A DNA stretch of 64,000 bases from Corynebacterium maris DSM 45190 (GTDB lineage: Bacteria > Actinomycetota > Actinomycetes > Mycobacteriales > Mycobacteriaceae). The notes under the pieces are model-generated. The model was not told the DNA's origin, did not search any database, and was given only the letters and a program-made list of their open reading frames with translations. The stretch covers positions 2,046,001-2,110,000 of the forward strand of contig NC_021915.1 in assembly GCF_000442645.1 (NCBI RefSeq), in the 5' to 3' direction. Positions 37,173 to 45,527 of this stretch are shown piece after piece (position 1 is the stretch's first letter; every line of letters begins with the position of its first letter). The position numbers and the translations under genes are program-made.

Positions 37173-37202
37173 TTGTGTGTTTTAAGCACCTCTGGCTATA
37201 GT
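37173..37202 (+). promoter_or_regulatory. Promoter of tRNA-Asn
   Basis: TTGTGT (37173-37178) and TATAGT (37197-37202) are separated by 18 bases and end 53 bases before the tRNA. Both boxes fit a housekeeping sigma promoter. Confidence 0.6.
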
Positions 37203-37255
37203 TACTAATCGTTGCAACGGACACCGCAAGGAAGTACAGAGCAACGAAAAGTTAA

Positions 37256-37328
37256 TCCCCCATAGCTCAGTTGGCAGAGCATCCGACTGTTAATCGGAAG
37301 GTCACTGGATCGAGACCAGTTGGGGGAG
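37256..37328 (+). tRNA. tRNA-Asn (GTT)
   Basis: The acceptor arm is TCCCCCA pairing with TGGGGGA, the discriminator is G, and the anticodon loop CTGTTAA gives anticodon GTT. The D-arm (GCTCAGTTGGCAGAGC) and T-arm (CTGGATCGAGACCAG) are regular. CCA is not encoded. It lies next to the acquired reverse-transcriptase gene, and tRNA genes are common integration sites, but no matching att repeat was found. Confidence 0.97.
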
Positions 37329-37334
37329 CACAGA

Positions 37335-37375
37335 GAAGAAGGCCACCGGGAAGCCGGTGGCCTTCTTCGTTTTCG
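37335..37375 (+). terminator. Terminator of tRNA-Asn
   Basis: A 15-bp stem, GAAGAAGGCCACCGG with CCGGTGGCCTTCTTC, around a GAAG loop, followed by GTTTTC. It is a good intrinsic terminator. Confidence 0.9.
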
Positions 37376-37465
37376 TGGGGCGGGCGTCGATAAGTTTCGT
37401 GGCGCCGACCCACCGCTACGGGGTGCGGAGTGCACCACTCCCCTACCCCGGGCGGCCGAGCAGGC

Positions 37466-37963
37466 TTAGTTGACGGAGTCGACGATGGCGTCCGGGTCGT
37501 AGGGCTGTCCCATGGTGAGCAGCAGGGTGAAGACGACCGCGATGATCACCAGCAGGATGAGGATGCTGCGCACGGGGTGGCGTACGACCTGCGCCAGGAC
37601 CCAGTCGGCGGCGTGGGCGGGCTTGGCGTCGTTGTCGCGGTAGCGCCAGTCACCCTCGAGGTGGCCCTTGCGGTCGGCCCACAGGGTGAACGGCAGGGCC
37701 GCCCACGGGATGACGGAGATGATCAGGCCGAGGGCGCCGAGCCAGAAGGGCCAGCGGTTGTTGATCCAGATGAGAAGGGTCATGGCGGCGAAGCAGAGGA
37801 AGCCGAAGCCGTGGATGGGGCCGGCGATGGGGACGAGTCCGTCGGTGACGCCGCTGTATTTCAGGATCATTCCCAGGATGAGCAGGGTCCAGGTGATCAT
37901 TTCCAGGCCGGCTGCGATCCGGTGGAGGCTCTTTGGTGTCATGTCGCCAAGGCTATCCGTCAC
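37466..37963 (-). CDS. DUF3817 membrane protein
   Basis: From the GTG at 37963, with TAGGGAG nine bases before it, the protein has 165 residues; a longer frame from 37999 lacks a ribosome site. It has hydrophobic segments at about 18-35, 47-65 and 72-92 and a last one near 140-158, with GPIHGFGFLCFA in the middle, as in DUF3817 integral membrane proteins. The function is not known. It is divergent from the TspO gene. Confidence 0.8.
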   Translation of the reverse strand: MTDSLGDMTPKSLHRIAAGLEMITWTLLILGMILKYSGVTDGLVPIAGPIHGFGFLCFAAMTLLIWINNRWPFWLGALGLIISVIPWAALPFTLWADRKGHLEGDWRYRDNDAKPAHAADWVLAQVVRHPVRSILILLVIIAVVFTLLLTMGQPYDPDAIVDSVN

Positions 37964-38040
37964 ATGGGTGTTCTCCCTAGCCGAAGCGAGCCGGGACACA
38001 CTCGTGGGCGGGGCCTCACGCGCGTGGATAAGGTGGGGCC

Positions 38041-38541
38041 ATGTCTTTTACCTCTGAACTGAAGAAGTACGCCAACGGCGTCACGGCGGCCACCACGGGT
38101 GCGGTCGTGGCGGCCGCCGCGGTGGGCACGGCCCTGACGGATCCGGAGAACCGGTGGTACAAGTCGCTGCGCAAGCCGTCCTGGCAGCCGCCGGCGGCGG
38201 TCTTCCCGGTGGCGTGGACGGCGTTGTACGCCGACATCGCCGCGGTGAATTCCATGGTGCTGACGGATCTGGTGGACACGGGCCAGCGGGAGCAGGCTAA
38301 GGGGCACGCCACGGCGCTCGGCGTGAACTTGGCGTTGAACGCCGGCTGGTGCGGGTTGTTCTTCCGTTCGAAGCGGCCGTGGTTGGCGGCGGCGGGCGCG
38401 GGCGCCTTGGCGCTCAGCTCCGCGGATCTGACTCGCCGCGCCTACGAGTCCTCCCCCGCCCGGGGTGCGGCGTTGGCGCCGTACGCGGGATGGACGGCGT
38501 TTGCCACGGCGTTGTCGACGGCCATCGCGGCGAAGAACTGA
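38041..38541 (+). CDS. TspO/MBR-family membrane protein
   Basis: The 166-residue protein starts at ATG. It has the TspO pattern: WYKSLRKPSWQPPAAVFPVA, an Asn-rich LALNAGWCGLFF segment, and a final YAGWTAFATALS helix, with about five membrane helices. Family members bind porphyrins or related ligands and take part in tetrapyrrole or stress signalling. The role here is not known. The OsmC gene follows closely. Confidence 0.88.
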   Translation: MSFTSELKKYANGVTAATTGAVVAAAAVGTALTDPENRWYKSLRKPSWQPPAAVFPVAWTALYADIAAVNSMVLTDLVDTGQREQAKGHATALGVNLALNAGWCGLFFRSKRPWLAAAGAGALALSSADLTRRAYESSPARGAALAPYAGWTAFATALSTAIAAKN

Positions 38542-38557
38542 GGCCGGGTGGTCTCCC

Positions 38558-38983
38558 GTGGCTGAGCACGAGGCTGCCCCCGCCCTATCCGCAGAGCGCA
38601 CCGCTGCGCGGACTTTCACGCTGCGCAATGACCGTGGCGCCGAGTTGCAGATCGGCATGGCCGGCGCGGAAGGGGCGTTTACCCCGGGTGAGCTGCTCCA
38701 GGCTGCCGTCGCCGGGTGTGCGGCGTTGTCCGCGGAGGCGCAGTTGGCGCACAAGCTGGGCCCGGACTACGAGATGACGGCGACGGTGGCGGCGTCCGTG
38801 GATGAGGCCGCCGACCTGATCGAGTCGATCGCGGTGACGCTGACCGCAGAGATGCCGGGGGTGGACGGCCCCGCGCGGGAAAAGCTCGTGGAGCAGGCGG
38901 AGCGGGTCATCGACCGGCTGTGCACGGTGAAGCGTTCAGTCAACCACGGGGTGGCCGCCACCGCCGCCGTGCAGCCGCGCTGA
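38558..38983 (+). CDS. OsmC-family protein
   Basis: The 141-residue protein is taken from the GTG at 38558, because the longer open frame overlaps the TspO gene and its translation is Arg-rich and shadow-like. It has an OsmC/Ohr-type segment with GELLQAAVAGCAALSAEAQL (one Cys) and a conserved C-terminal RSVNHGVAA. The family reduces organic hydroperoxides using Cys residues, but only one Cys is visible, so catalysis may differ. It follows the TspO gene in the same direction. Confidence 0.72.
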   Translation: MAEHEAAPALSAERTAARTFTLRNDRGAELQIGMAGAEGAFTPGELLQAAVAGCAALSAEAQLAHKLGPDYEMTATVAASVDEAADLIESIAVTLTAEMPGVDGPAREKLVEQAERVIDRLCTVKRSVNHGVAATAAVQPR

Positions 38984-39019
38984 CGGCATACCGCTCCCCT
39001 GCCCTCCCTGCGGCGGGGG

Positions 39020-40186
39020 TCAGGCCGCCGGGCCGAATTCGTCGAGGACGGACGTGTGGTCGCCGGCCTCGGTGGCGGGGCGGATGTAGTGGCGGTGGGT
39101 GATAGCGGGGTCGCGGTGGCCCAGTTGGCGGGCGGCGGCCGCCGAGCCGTACGCGTTGGCCACGACGGTGCCCACCGTGGAGCGGAAGTCTTTTTGCCGG
39201 ATGTGGCCGTATTCTTCGCCACGGGCGTCGCGGAACCGCCGCCCGATGTTGTGCGGGTCAAGGATCCCGCCGTTGGCGTTGGGAAAGACCAGCTCGGCCG
39301 TCGCGGCACGGCGTCGCTCCCGCAGCATGTCGGCGCACCAGCCGGGCAAGGAGAGGGTGCGGTGTCCGGCGGAGCTCTTCGGCGTGGGCTGGCGGGTCAG
39401 CACCCCGTCAGGGCGCACGATCGTCCCGCAGATCGTGGCGGTGGCGGGTGTGGCGGTGAGGTCGAGGTCGCGCCAGCGCACGGCGAGCACTTCCCCGGAC
39501 CGCACGCCGGTGGCGATCTGGAATCCGATGATGCCGGAGAGATCGGTGCGCTTGCCCGTCTTTTCCCACTCGAGGATGCGCCGCCACAACCCGGAGATCT
39601 CCTGCTCGGTCAATTCCACCGGCACGTAGGGCTCGGGCTGGGTCAGGTGCGCGCGCCGGGCCGGGTTGTGCGCCCAGAGGGTCACGCCGTGGCGCATCGC
39701 CAGGTCGAAGCTGTGCAGCAGCAGGACCTTGGTGTGCCGGGCGGAGGTGGGCGCGCGCCGGGAGAGGTGCTCCAGCCAGGCGATGATCACGGCGGCGGTG
39801 CATTCGGTCAGCGGCAGGTGTCCGATGGCCATGTCGCCGGTGCCGCCGCGCAGGAATTTCACGTGGCGTTCGTACATGTTGATCGTCTGGATCTTGTTGC
39901 CCCGGCCGACCTGGTCGGCACGCATGGCGTCCAGGGTGCGGTCCACGAGTTCGAGCAGGGTCATCTCCGGGGTGAGCGCGATGGCGGGGCCGCCGACGGC
40001 GCGCACCAGCGCGCGTTGGCGGGTGCGTTCGTACGCCTCTTCCCTGCCGTCGCCTTCGGCGGCGACGGCGACGACCTCACCGTCCGGCAGGCGGACGGTG
40101 GTCTCCCCGCGCCACCGCCCCGTCGGGAGGAGGGTGAGGCGGATGTCTCCGACGGGGTCGTGCCCGGGCGTTGTAAAGGTGTCCAT
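39020..40186 (-). CDS. Tyrosine recombinase (integrase)
   Basis: The 388-residue protein starts at ATG. It has an N-terminal basic arm-type region, a core-binding domain, and a C-terminal catalytic domain with TGVRSGEVLAVRW (first Arg), TPKSSAGHRTLSL (Lys), KDFRSTVGT in place of the usual HxxR, and LGHRDPAITHRHY (His and Tyr nucleophile). Lys in the first position of HxxR is a variation. No phage or plasmid genes flank it. It stands between an OsmC gene and an SDR gene. It may be the remnant of an integrated element, or linked to the acquired reverse transcriptase 2 kb away, but no att site links them. Confidence 0.88.
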   Translation of the reverse strand: MDTFTTPGHDPVGDIRLTLLPTGRWRGETTVRLPDGEVVAVAAEGDGREEAYERTRQRALVRAVGGPAIALTPEMTLLELVDRTLDAMRADQVGRGNKIQTINMYERHVKFLRGGTGDMAIGHLPLTECTAAVIIAWLEHLSRRAPTSARHTKVLLLHSFDLAMRHGVTLWAHNPARRAHLTQPEPYVPVELTEQEISGLWRRILEWEKTGKRTDLSGIIGFQIATGVRSGEVLAVRWRDLDLTATPATATICGTIVRPDGVLTRQPTPKSSAGHRTLSLPGWCADMLRERRRAATAELVFPNANGGILDPHNIGRRFRDARGEEYGHIRQKDFRSTVGTVVANAYGSAAAARQLGHRDPAITHRHYIRPATEAGDHTSVLDEFGPAA

Positions 40187-40256
40187 GCCCCTTTGGACTG
40201 TGCGGGCGGCGCCGCGGGTTCCCTACCCCGGAGGGAACGTGCGCCGCGGCACAGCG

Positions 40257-41150
40257 TTAAGGCGTGATGGTGCCGCCGGTGACGCCGAGGGTTTCGCCAG
40301 AGGTGTAGCTGGCTTCGTCAGAGGCGAGGTAGACGTAGGCGCCCGCCAGCTCCACGGGGTGGCCGGCACGTCCCAGCGGGGCCTGCTGGCCGAAGCCCTC
40401 GACCTTTTCCTGCGGCTGGCCGTGGCTGGGCTGCAGCGGGGTCCAGAAGGGCCCGGGGGCCACGGCGTTGACACGGATGCCTTCGCCGGCCAGGGCGGTG
40501 GCCAGTCCCTTGGACAGGTTGTTCAGGCCGGACTTGGTCATCGCGTAGTCCAGCAGGGTCGGCGAGGGCTGGTAGGCCTGGATGGAGGTGGTGAAGATGA
40601 TGGACGCACCCGGCTGAAGGTGCTGCAAGGCGGCCTTGGTGACGCGGAAGTTGCCGCCGAGGTTGACGTTCATGGTGGCGTCGAATTGCTCGTCGGAGAT
40701 CTCGGTCAGCCCATCCGCCCAGATCTGGCGGGAGGCGTTGTTGACCAGGATGTCCAGCCCGCCGAGGGCCTCGACGGACTTGTCCACCAGGTCGCGGCAG
40801 TACTGCGGGTCGGCGAAGTCGCCGGGGTAGGCGAAGGCCTTCTGGCCGGCGTCCTCGATGGCGGCGACGATGCGGTCGGCGTCGGGCTGCTCCTCCGGGA
40901 GGTAGGCGATGGCCACGTCGGCGCCCTCACGGGCGTAGGCGATCGCGACGGCGGCGCCGATGCCGGAGTCGCCGCCGGTGACCAGGGCCTTGCGACCCTT
41001 GAGCCGGCCGGTGCCCTCATAGCTGTCTAAGCCGACGTCGGCGCGCGGGTCGAGTTTGACGTCTAGGCCGGGCTCCGGCTGCTTCTGGCGCGGCGGGTCG
41101 ACCTTGGGGTACATGGTGCGGGGGTCTTGAGCTGCGGAATCGTTCGACAT
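40257..41150 (-). CDS. Short-chain dehydrogenase/reductase
   Basis: The 297-residue protein starts at the ATG at 41150, which has AAAGGAAG upstream; the longer frame is not used. It has the Rossmann motif VTGGDSGIGAAVA, NNAS, the catalytic Ser-Tyr-Lys (TSIQAYQ, DYAMTKSG) and the C-terminal GGTITP. An N-terminal extension of about 50 Pro-rich residues is typical of the YhdF/YhxC type of oxidoreductase. The substrate is unknown. Confidence 0.88.
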   Translation of the reverse strand: MSNDSAAQDPRTMYPKVDPPRQKQPEPGLDVKLDPRADVGLDSYEGTGRLKGRKALVTGGDSGIGAAVAIAYAREGADVAIAYLPEEQPDADRIVAAIEDAGQKAFAYPGDFADPQYCRDLVDKSVEALGGLDILVNNASRQIWADGLTEISDEQFDATMNVNLGGNFRVTKAALQHLQPGASIIFTTSIQAYQPSPTLLDYAMTKSGLNNLSKGLATALAGEGIRVNAVAPGPFWTPLQPSHGQPQEKVEGFGQQAPLGRAGHPVELAGAYVYLASDEASYTSGETLGVTGGTITP

Positions 41151-41298
41151 CTGTCTTCCTTTCTCGGCAGCCGGCGGCGGCCACGGGGTCAATGGTGCGC
41201 CCCAGTGTAGGCACCCTGCCCCGCGGTGTCGAGGAAGAAAGTGACTGCGGGCGGGTTGTCAAATTGGACGCCCGTCCGCACCCCCGCCCAGGTGGGCG

Positions 41299-42501
41299 TC
41301 AGACCAGCTGGTCGCTCAGGCGGGGTTCATCCATCCCCGGTTCCGCGACCTCGACCTCCGGAGCGAAGTCCGGCAACCGCTCACCGACGCCCAGCAACTG
41401 GGCGATCGCCGCCACCGAACGCTTCGCCGCCTTCCCGTCGCCGTACGGGTTGACGGCCTTCGACATCGCCTCATACGCCCCGGCCGAATCCAGCAGAATC
41501 GAGGTCTCCGCCACAATACGCACCCGATCGGTGCCCACCAGCTTGACCGTGCCAGCCAACACCGCCTCCGGGCGCTCCGTGTTCTCCCGCATGCACAACA
41601 CCGGCTTACCCAACGACGGGGCCTCCTCCTGCACCCCACCGGAATCGGTCAACACAATGCTCGACCGTGCCATCAACCGGGTGAACTGGTCATAGGCCAA
41701 CGGATCAGTGATCATCACGTTGGCCAACGCATCCACGTGCGGCAACACCGCCTCGCGCACCCGCGGATTCAGATGCAGCGGCAACACAAACACCACATCC
41801 GGGTACTGCACGGCCAACTCCTGGACCGCGGCGCCGATCTCGGCCATCGCATCCAGATTCTCCCTCCGGTGCGTGGTCACCAACACCACCCGCTGATCCG
41901 TACTGGTCAACGCGTTGAGGCGCGGGTCATCGAAGCAGGTCTCCCAGCTCGAGGCCTTCAACAACGCGTCAATGACGGTGTTGCCGACCACCGCGATGTT
42001 GCGGGACCGGAAATTCTCCGTCCGCAGGTTCTCCTTCGACTCCGAGGTCGGCGCCAAATGCAGCTCGGCGACCTGGCCGATGATCTTGCGGTTGGCCTCC
42101 TCCGGGAAAGGCGAATAGATGTTGCCCGTACGCAGACCCGCCTCCAGGTGCACGACCTTGACCCCACGGTTGAACCCGGCCACCGCCGCGGCCATCGCCG
42201 TGGAGGTATCGCCCTGGGAGATGATCACGTCCGGGCGCTCGGCGACGATGATCTTGTCCAGTCCCTCGAGTGCGCGCGAGACCAGTTGATTAAGAGACTG
42301 GCCGTTTTTCATCAACGCCAGATCATGGGCCGGGGTGATCTCAAACATCGCGTTGACCTGATCCAGCATCTCCTTGTGCTGGCCGGTCGACACGGCCACG
42401 GAGGTAAAACGCTCATCGCGTTCGAGCGCTTTGATCACCGGGGCGACCTTGATCGCCTCCGGTCGGGTTCCGTAGACGGTCATGATCTTCGGTCTCGCCA
42501 T
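41299..42501 (-). CDS. wecB: UDP-N-acetylglucosamine 2-epimerase (non-hydrolysing)
   Basis: The 400-residue protein starts at an ATG after AAGGAG. It has MTVYGTRPEAIKVAPVIKAL, VSTGQHKEMLDQV, HLEAGLRTGN, VTTHRREN and LTDSGGVQEEAPSLGKPVL, the family's active-site and UDP-binding signatures. It interconverts UDP-GlcNAc and UDP-ManNAc. The WecC-like dehydrogenase at 14335-15588 would use that product. Upstream is a YwiC-like gene in the same direction. The last 40 residues are extra and acidic. Confidence 0.93.
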   Translation of the reverse strand: MARPKIMTVYGTRPEAIKVAPVIKALERDERFTSVAVSTGQHKEMLDQVNAMFEITPAHDLALMKNGQSLNQLVSRALEGLDKIIVAERPDVIISQGDTSTAMAAAVAGFNRGVKVVHLEAGLRTGNIYSPFPEEANRKIIGQVAELHLAPTSESKENLRTENFRSRNIAVVGNTVIDALLKASSWETCFDDPRLNALTSTDQRVVLVTTHRRENLDAMAEIGAAVQELAVQYPDVVFVLPLHLNPRVREAVLPHVDALANVMITDPLAYDQFTRLMARSSIVLTDSGGVQEEAPSLGKPVLCMRENTERPEAVLAGTVKLVGTDRVRIVAETSILLDSAGAYEAMSKAVNPYGDGKAAKRSVAAIAQLLGVGERLPDFAPEVEVAEPGMDEPRLSDQLV

Positions 42502-42680
42502 GGTTCTCCTTGCAGGCTACGCGGTGTTCGACCACACCCCTGTACGCCAGCTCCCAGGAAACGGGCCCCGGAGGCGGAGTGTGTGGCACTGTCGCTGTGT
42601 TGCACACAGCGTGCGCTACCTTATCTGACAACTCTTTCCCAGGCAGAACAACCGCCACTATCTCAGGTTCTCCTCAGTAA

Positions 42681-43571
42681 TTACGAGACCGCCAGCAGCA
42701 CGCCGAGTGCGGCGAGCAGGCACACCGGCATTTCCGCGACGCCGACGTCGCGGGCCGTCCATGCCCGCCCCCGGCCGGCGGTGACGGGGAACCACACGGC
42801 CCGGACCAGCGCAATGGCCATGACGGCGACCATGACCGCCGCGGCCCAGACATTGAGCGACGCCGCCCAGACCATCGCCGCCACCACCACGAGGGAAAAC
42901 ACGTGCGCGCCGACGGACAGGCGCAGGAAAGACTCGTTGCCCTTTTCCCGGATCATGGTTTTGACGAACGGGATGGTGCCGGAGAAATACAGGGCGAGAA
43001 ACGTCGCTGAGACCGTCGCCCCGTGGGTCCAGGTCAGCTCTGCCCCGCCGACGTCCGCGAGCACGGGCACCAGCAGCGCGGAGGCGATCGTCGTGGAGAC
43101 CCCGGAGGGCAGCGAGCGTGATCTGCCGCGCAGCGTTTCGTAGACGGCGACCGCCACCAGCGGGGCGTAGGGGATCGCCCACCAGGCGGTGGCCGGACGC
43201 GCCAGCGCCACGACCAGCAGCGCCGCCAGGCATATCGCGCCGTAGACGTAGACGGGGGCGAGGTATTTCCGGCGTCGGCGGGGAGTGCGGGCCCGTGCCG
43301 CAAGGCCGAAGGCGAAGAAGACGCCGTAGCCGAAGAACCAGGCCACGAGCACGGCCACCAGGGCGATGAGGTCACCGGCCGGGCCGCCGCCGCGGGCCCA
43401 GGCGAGCGCCCCGGCCACCAACCCCAAGACCGCTGGGGTGATGAGCATGGCCCATGCCCCGTGCTGGTTGGAGATCCACGGGGACACGCCCCTGCCCCGA
43501 CGTTTCTTTCCCGCCCGAGCCGGCGTGGTCGGCGTGGCGGATGTCTGCGCTGCGGTGTGCGCGATGGTCAT
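42681..43571 (-). CDS. YwiC-like membrane protein
   Basis: The 296-residue protein starts at the ATG at 43571, with AGGGGAG before it. After a basic N-terminus, SPWISNQHGAWAMLITPAVL is the hallmark motif of YwiC-like proteins, and about eight to nine hydrophobic helices follow. The function is unknown in general. A small gene with its own hairpin lies upstream. Confidence 0.85.
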   Translation of the reverse strand: MTIAHTAAQTSATPTTPARAGKKRRGRGVSPWISNQHGAWAMLITPAVLGLVAGALAWARGGGPAGDLIALVAVLVAWFFGYGVFFAFGLAARARTPRRRRKYLAPVYVYGAICLAALLVVALARPATAWWAIPYAPLVAVAVYETLRGRSRSLPSGVSTTIASALLVPVLADVGGAELTWTHGATVSATFLALYFSGTIPFVKTMIREKGNESFLRLSVGAHVFSLVVVAAMVWAASLNVWAAAVMVAVMAIALVRAVWFPVTAGRGRAWTARDVGVAEMPVCLLAALGVLLAVS

Positions 43572-43674
43572 GCACTTCTCCCCTGTCCGATTGCTGACTG
43601 TCATCGCCAGTCTATATCAATCGAAAGTTTGAGATGCCTCCCTGCTGGGCGCCCCATGAGGGCCCGGGAAAGGC

Positions 43675-43711
43675 GGCGGCGGGCACGGGTATGTTCACCG
43701 TGCCCGCCGCC
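43675..43711 (-). terminator. Terminator after the small ORF
   Basis: On the minus strand GGCGGCGGGCACGG pairs with CCGTGCCCGCCGCC (14-bp stem, 9-base loop), followed by TTTCCC. It directly follows the stop codon of the small gene at 43722-43880. Confidence 0.7.
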
Positions 43712-43721
43712 GGAGAGGGGA

Positions 43722-43880
43722 CTACCTGTTCGCGGATTCACCCTCCGCCAGGGGCTCCCGGTCGACCTGCTGCTCCGCCGGGGGCACACCGCTGGCATTG
43801 AACTCCGCCGACGCCAGTGCCGCGAGGGCTATTGAACCGGACGTCCGCTCATCGACCTGCCCCCGCTGAGGAGAGCCCAT
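43722..43880 (-). CDS. Small hypothetical protein, 52 residues
   Basis: Starting at ATG (43880), it reads MGSPQRGQVDERTSGSIALA and continues as an Ala/Glu/Pro-rich peptide to a TAG. The composition is ordinary for this GC-rich genome, and a hairpin terminator starts 10 bases after the stop, which favours a real gene. The ribosome site (GGGGAAA) is too close to be strong. I do not recognise the protein. Confidence 0.45.
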   Translation of the reverse strand: MGSPQRGQVDERTSGSIALAALASAEFNASGVPPAEQQVDREPLAEGESANR

Positions 43881-44050
43881 TTTCCCCACGTACCCACCAC
43901 CTATAAGCCCAATATTTCAGATTTAATTCGGATCATCTTTGAAGTTAGCCGAGTTCAACCCGAAAAGCGATAGTTCCGGCGGAAAGTGGCGGGCGGGGGC
44001 CGTCTTTAGGCTCAGCCCAGTTTTTCGCCCCGCCCCCCTAGAGGGCAGCG

Positions 44051-45400
44051 TCAGTCGAACCACTCCTGCGGCCCGTGGGAGCCGGCCTCGTATTCGTCCA
44101 GCGGCACCTCACCGGAGGAAAACGCGTCCAGCACCGGCTGCATGATGGCCCACGCCCGCTCGGGTGCCCCAGCAGGGACCTCCACGTCGTGGTCGTCGGT
44201 GACGATCGCTTTGACGATGCGCCCGTACGGGGTCAGCCGTGAGGGCGACAATGCGCTGTTCAGGCGCACCTGCTGCAGCGCCTCCGGGTCGCCGTGGTCG
44301 GCGACGTTTAAGTCGACGGCGATCTTGTCCTCGAAAGGCACGACCAGGCGGGTGGTCGGAGCGTCGGGGTGCTGCTCGGTGGGCTTATAGGTCACCGTGA
44401 TCGCCTGTAGCGCATTGCCGATGGCCTTGCCGGAACGCAGCGTCACCGGCACGCCCCGCCACTGGTCGTTGTCCACGGTGAAGGTCACCTGCGCCAGCGT
44501 CTCGGTCTGTCTCTGGGGATCCACGCCCTCTTCGTCCGCGTAGGCGGGCAGCTCGCGGCCCTCGACCGTGCCCGCGGTGTAGCGGGCCCGGCGCGCGGCG
44601 CTGACGTCGGCGGTGGCGGCGTCGAGGACGTCGTTGACGCTGGTGTCGGGGTCGGTGGCGGCGAGGATGTGGGCGGCGGTGTTGAGCAGGTGGGATTGGA
44701 GCATGTCTTCGGCGGCGCCGGTGGAGTCGTAGAAGTCGGCGCGGCCTTCGAGGCCGAGGGCTTCGTCGTAGACGATGTCGATGGTTTCGACGGCGGTGTT
44801 GTTCCAGCCGGCTTGGAGGAGGTGGTTGGCTTCGAGGGCGCCGATGAGGTTGATGGTGGCGGCTTGGCTGAGGAAGTGGTCGACGCGGAAGATGTGGTCT
44901 TCGGTGACGGTGGCGGCGAGTTTGTCTTCGAGTTCGGCCGCGGAGGGGGCGTCGACGCCGAAGGGTTTTTCCATGGCCAGGACGGTGTTGTCGGGCAGGG
45001 TGATTTGGCGGAGGTGGTCGATGGTGTCGTCGGTGACTTCGGGGGCGAGGCCGTAGTAGATGACCAGGCGGGCGTCGGGGTCGCGGTGGACGGCGTGCTC
45101 GACGGCTGTGGTGAGGTCGTCGAGGTCGGTGGCGTCGGCGGTGACCCAGGTGGCGGTGTCGGCGAGGTGGTCGATGACGTCGTCGGTGATGCCGTCGGCG
45201 TCGGCGTCGGCGAGGGCGTCGCGGATGAAGCCGGGGTAGTCGTGGTCGTCGCTGCGGCTGCTGCCGACGATGCGGATGCTCGCCTGCGGGGTGAGGGAGA
45301 GGTAGTCCGCGATGCCGGGGATGAGCAGGCGTCCGGCGAGGTCGCTGTTGCCGCCGAGGATGAGGAAGGTGTGGGGGGTGGGGGCGTTGTTCTCCGTCAT
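44051..45400 (-). CDS. Glucose-6-phosphate dehydrogenase family protein
   Basis: The 449-residue protein starts at ATG. It has an N-terminal NADP Rossmann segment (LILGGNSDLAGRLL) and MEKPFGVD. Its active-site motif is RVDHFLSQ; the common form is RIDHYLGKE, so the conserved His is kept but the Lys is Gln. It is similar to the zwf family but probably a divergent paralogue. It is divergent from the GH15 gene, a pairing often seen in actinobacteria. Whether it oxidises glucose 6-phosphate or another sugar is not certain. Confidence 0.8.
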   Translation of the reverse strand: MTENNAPTPHTFLILGGNSDLAGRLLIPGIADYLSLTPQASIRIVGSSRSDDHDYPGFIRDALADADADGITDDVIDHLADTATWVTADATDLDDLTTAVEHAVHRDPDARLVIYYGLAPEVTDDTIDHLRQITLPDNTVLAMEKPFGVDAPSAAELEDKLAATVTEDHIFRVDHFLSQAATINLIGALEANHLLQAGWNNTAVETIDIVYDEALGLEGRADFYDSTGAAEDMLQSHLLNTAAHILAATDPDTSVNDVLDAATADVSAARRARYTAGTVEGRELPAYADEEGVDPQRQTETLAQVTFTVDNDQWRGVPVTLRSGKAIGNALQAITVTYKPTEQHPDAPTTRLVVPFEDKIAVDLNVADHGDPEALQQVRLNSALSPSRLTPYGRIVKAIVTDDHDVEVPAGAPERAWAIMQPVLDAFSSGEVPLDEYEAGSHGPQEWFD

Positions 45401-45527
45401 GGTTCTCCACGGTAGTGCGGTGGCGGCGGCGGTGCGTGGGGGTGTGGGTTTCTTTAGGCTGGGCGGGTGATGCGCCCCGGTGGTGGCGCAAGCATGGCCG
45501 TGGAAGACGAGTGTGGGAGAGATGATG

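Noticed and set aside
33098..37255. att-like direct repeats flanking the reverse-transcriptase gene
   Set aside because: I looked for a copy of the tRNA-Asn 3' end near the left edge of the segment and near the integrase and found none.
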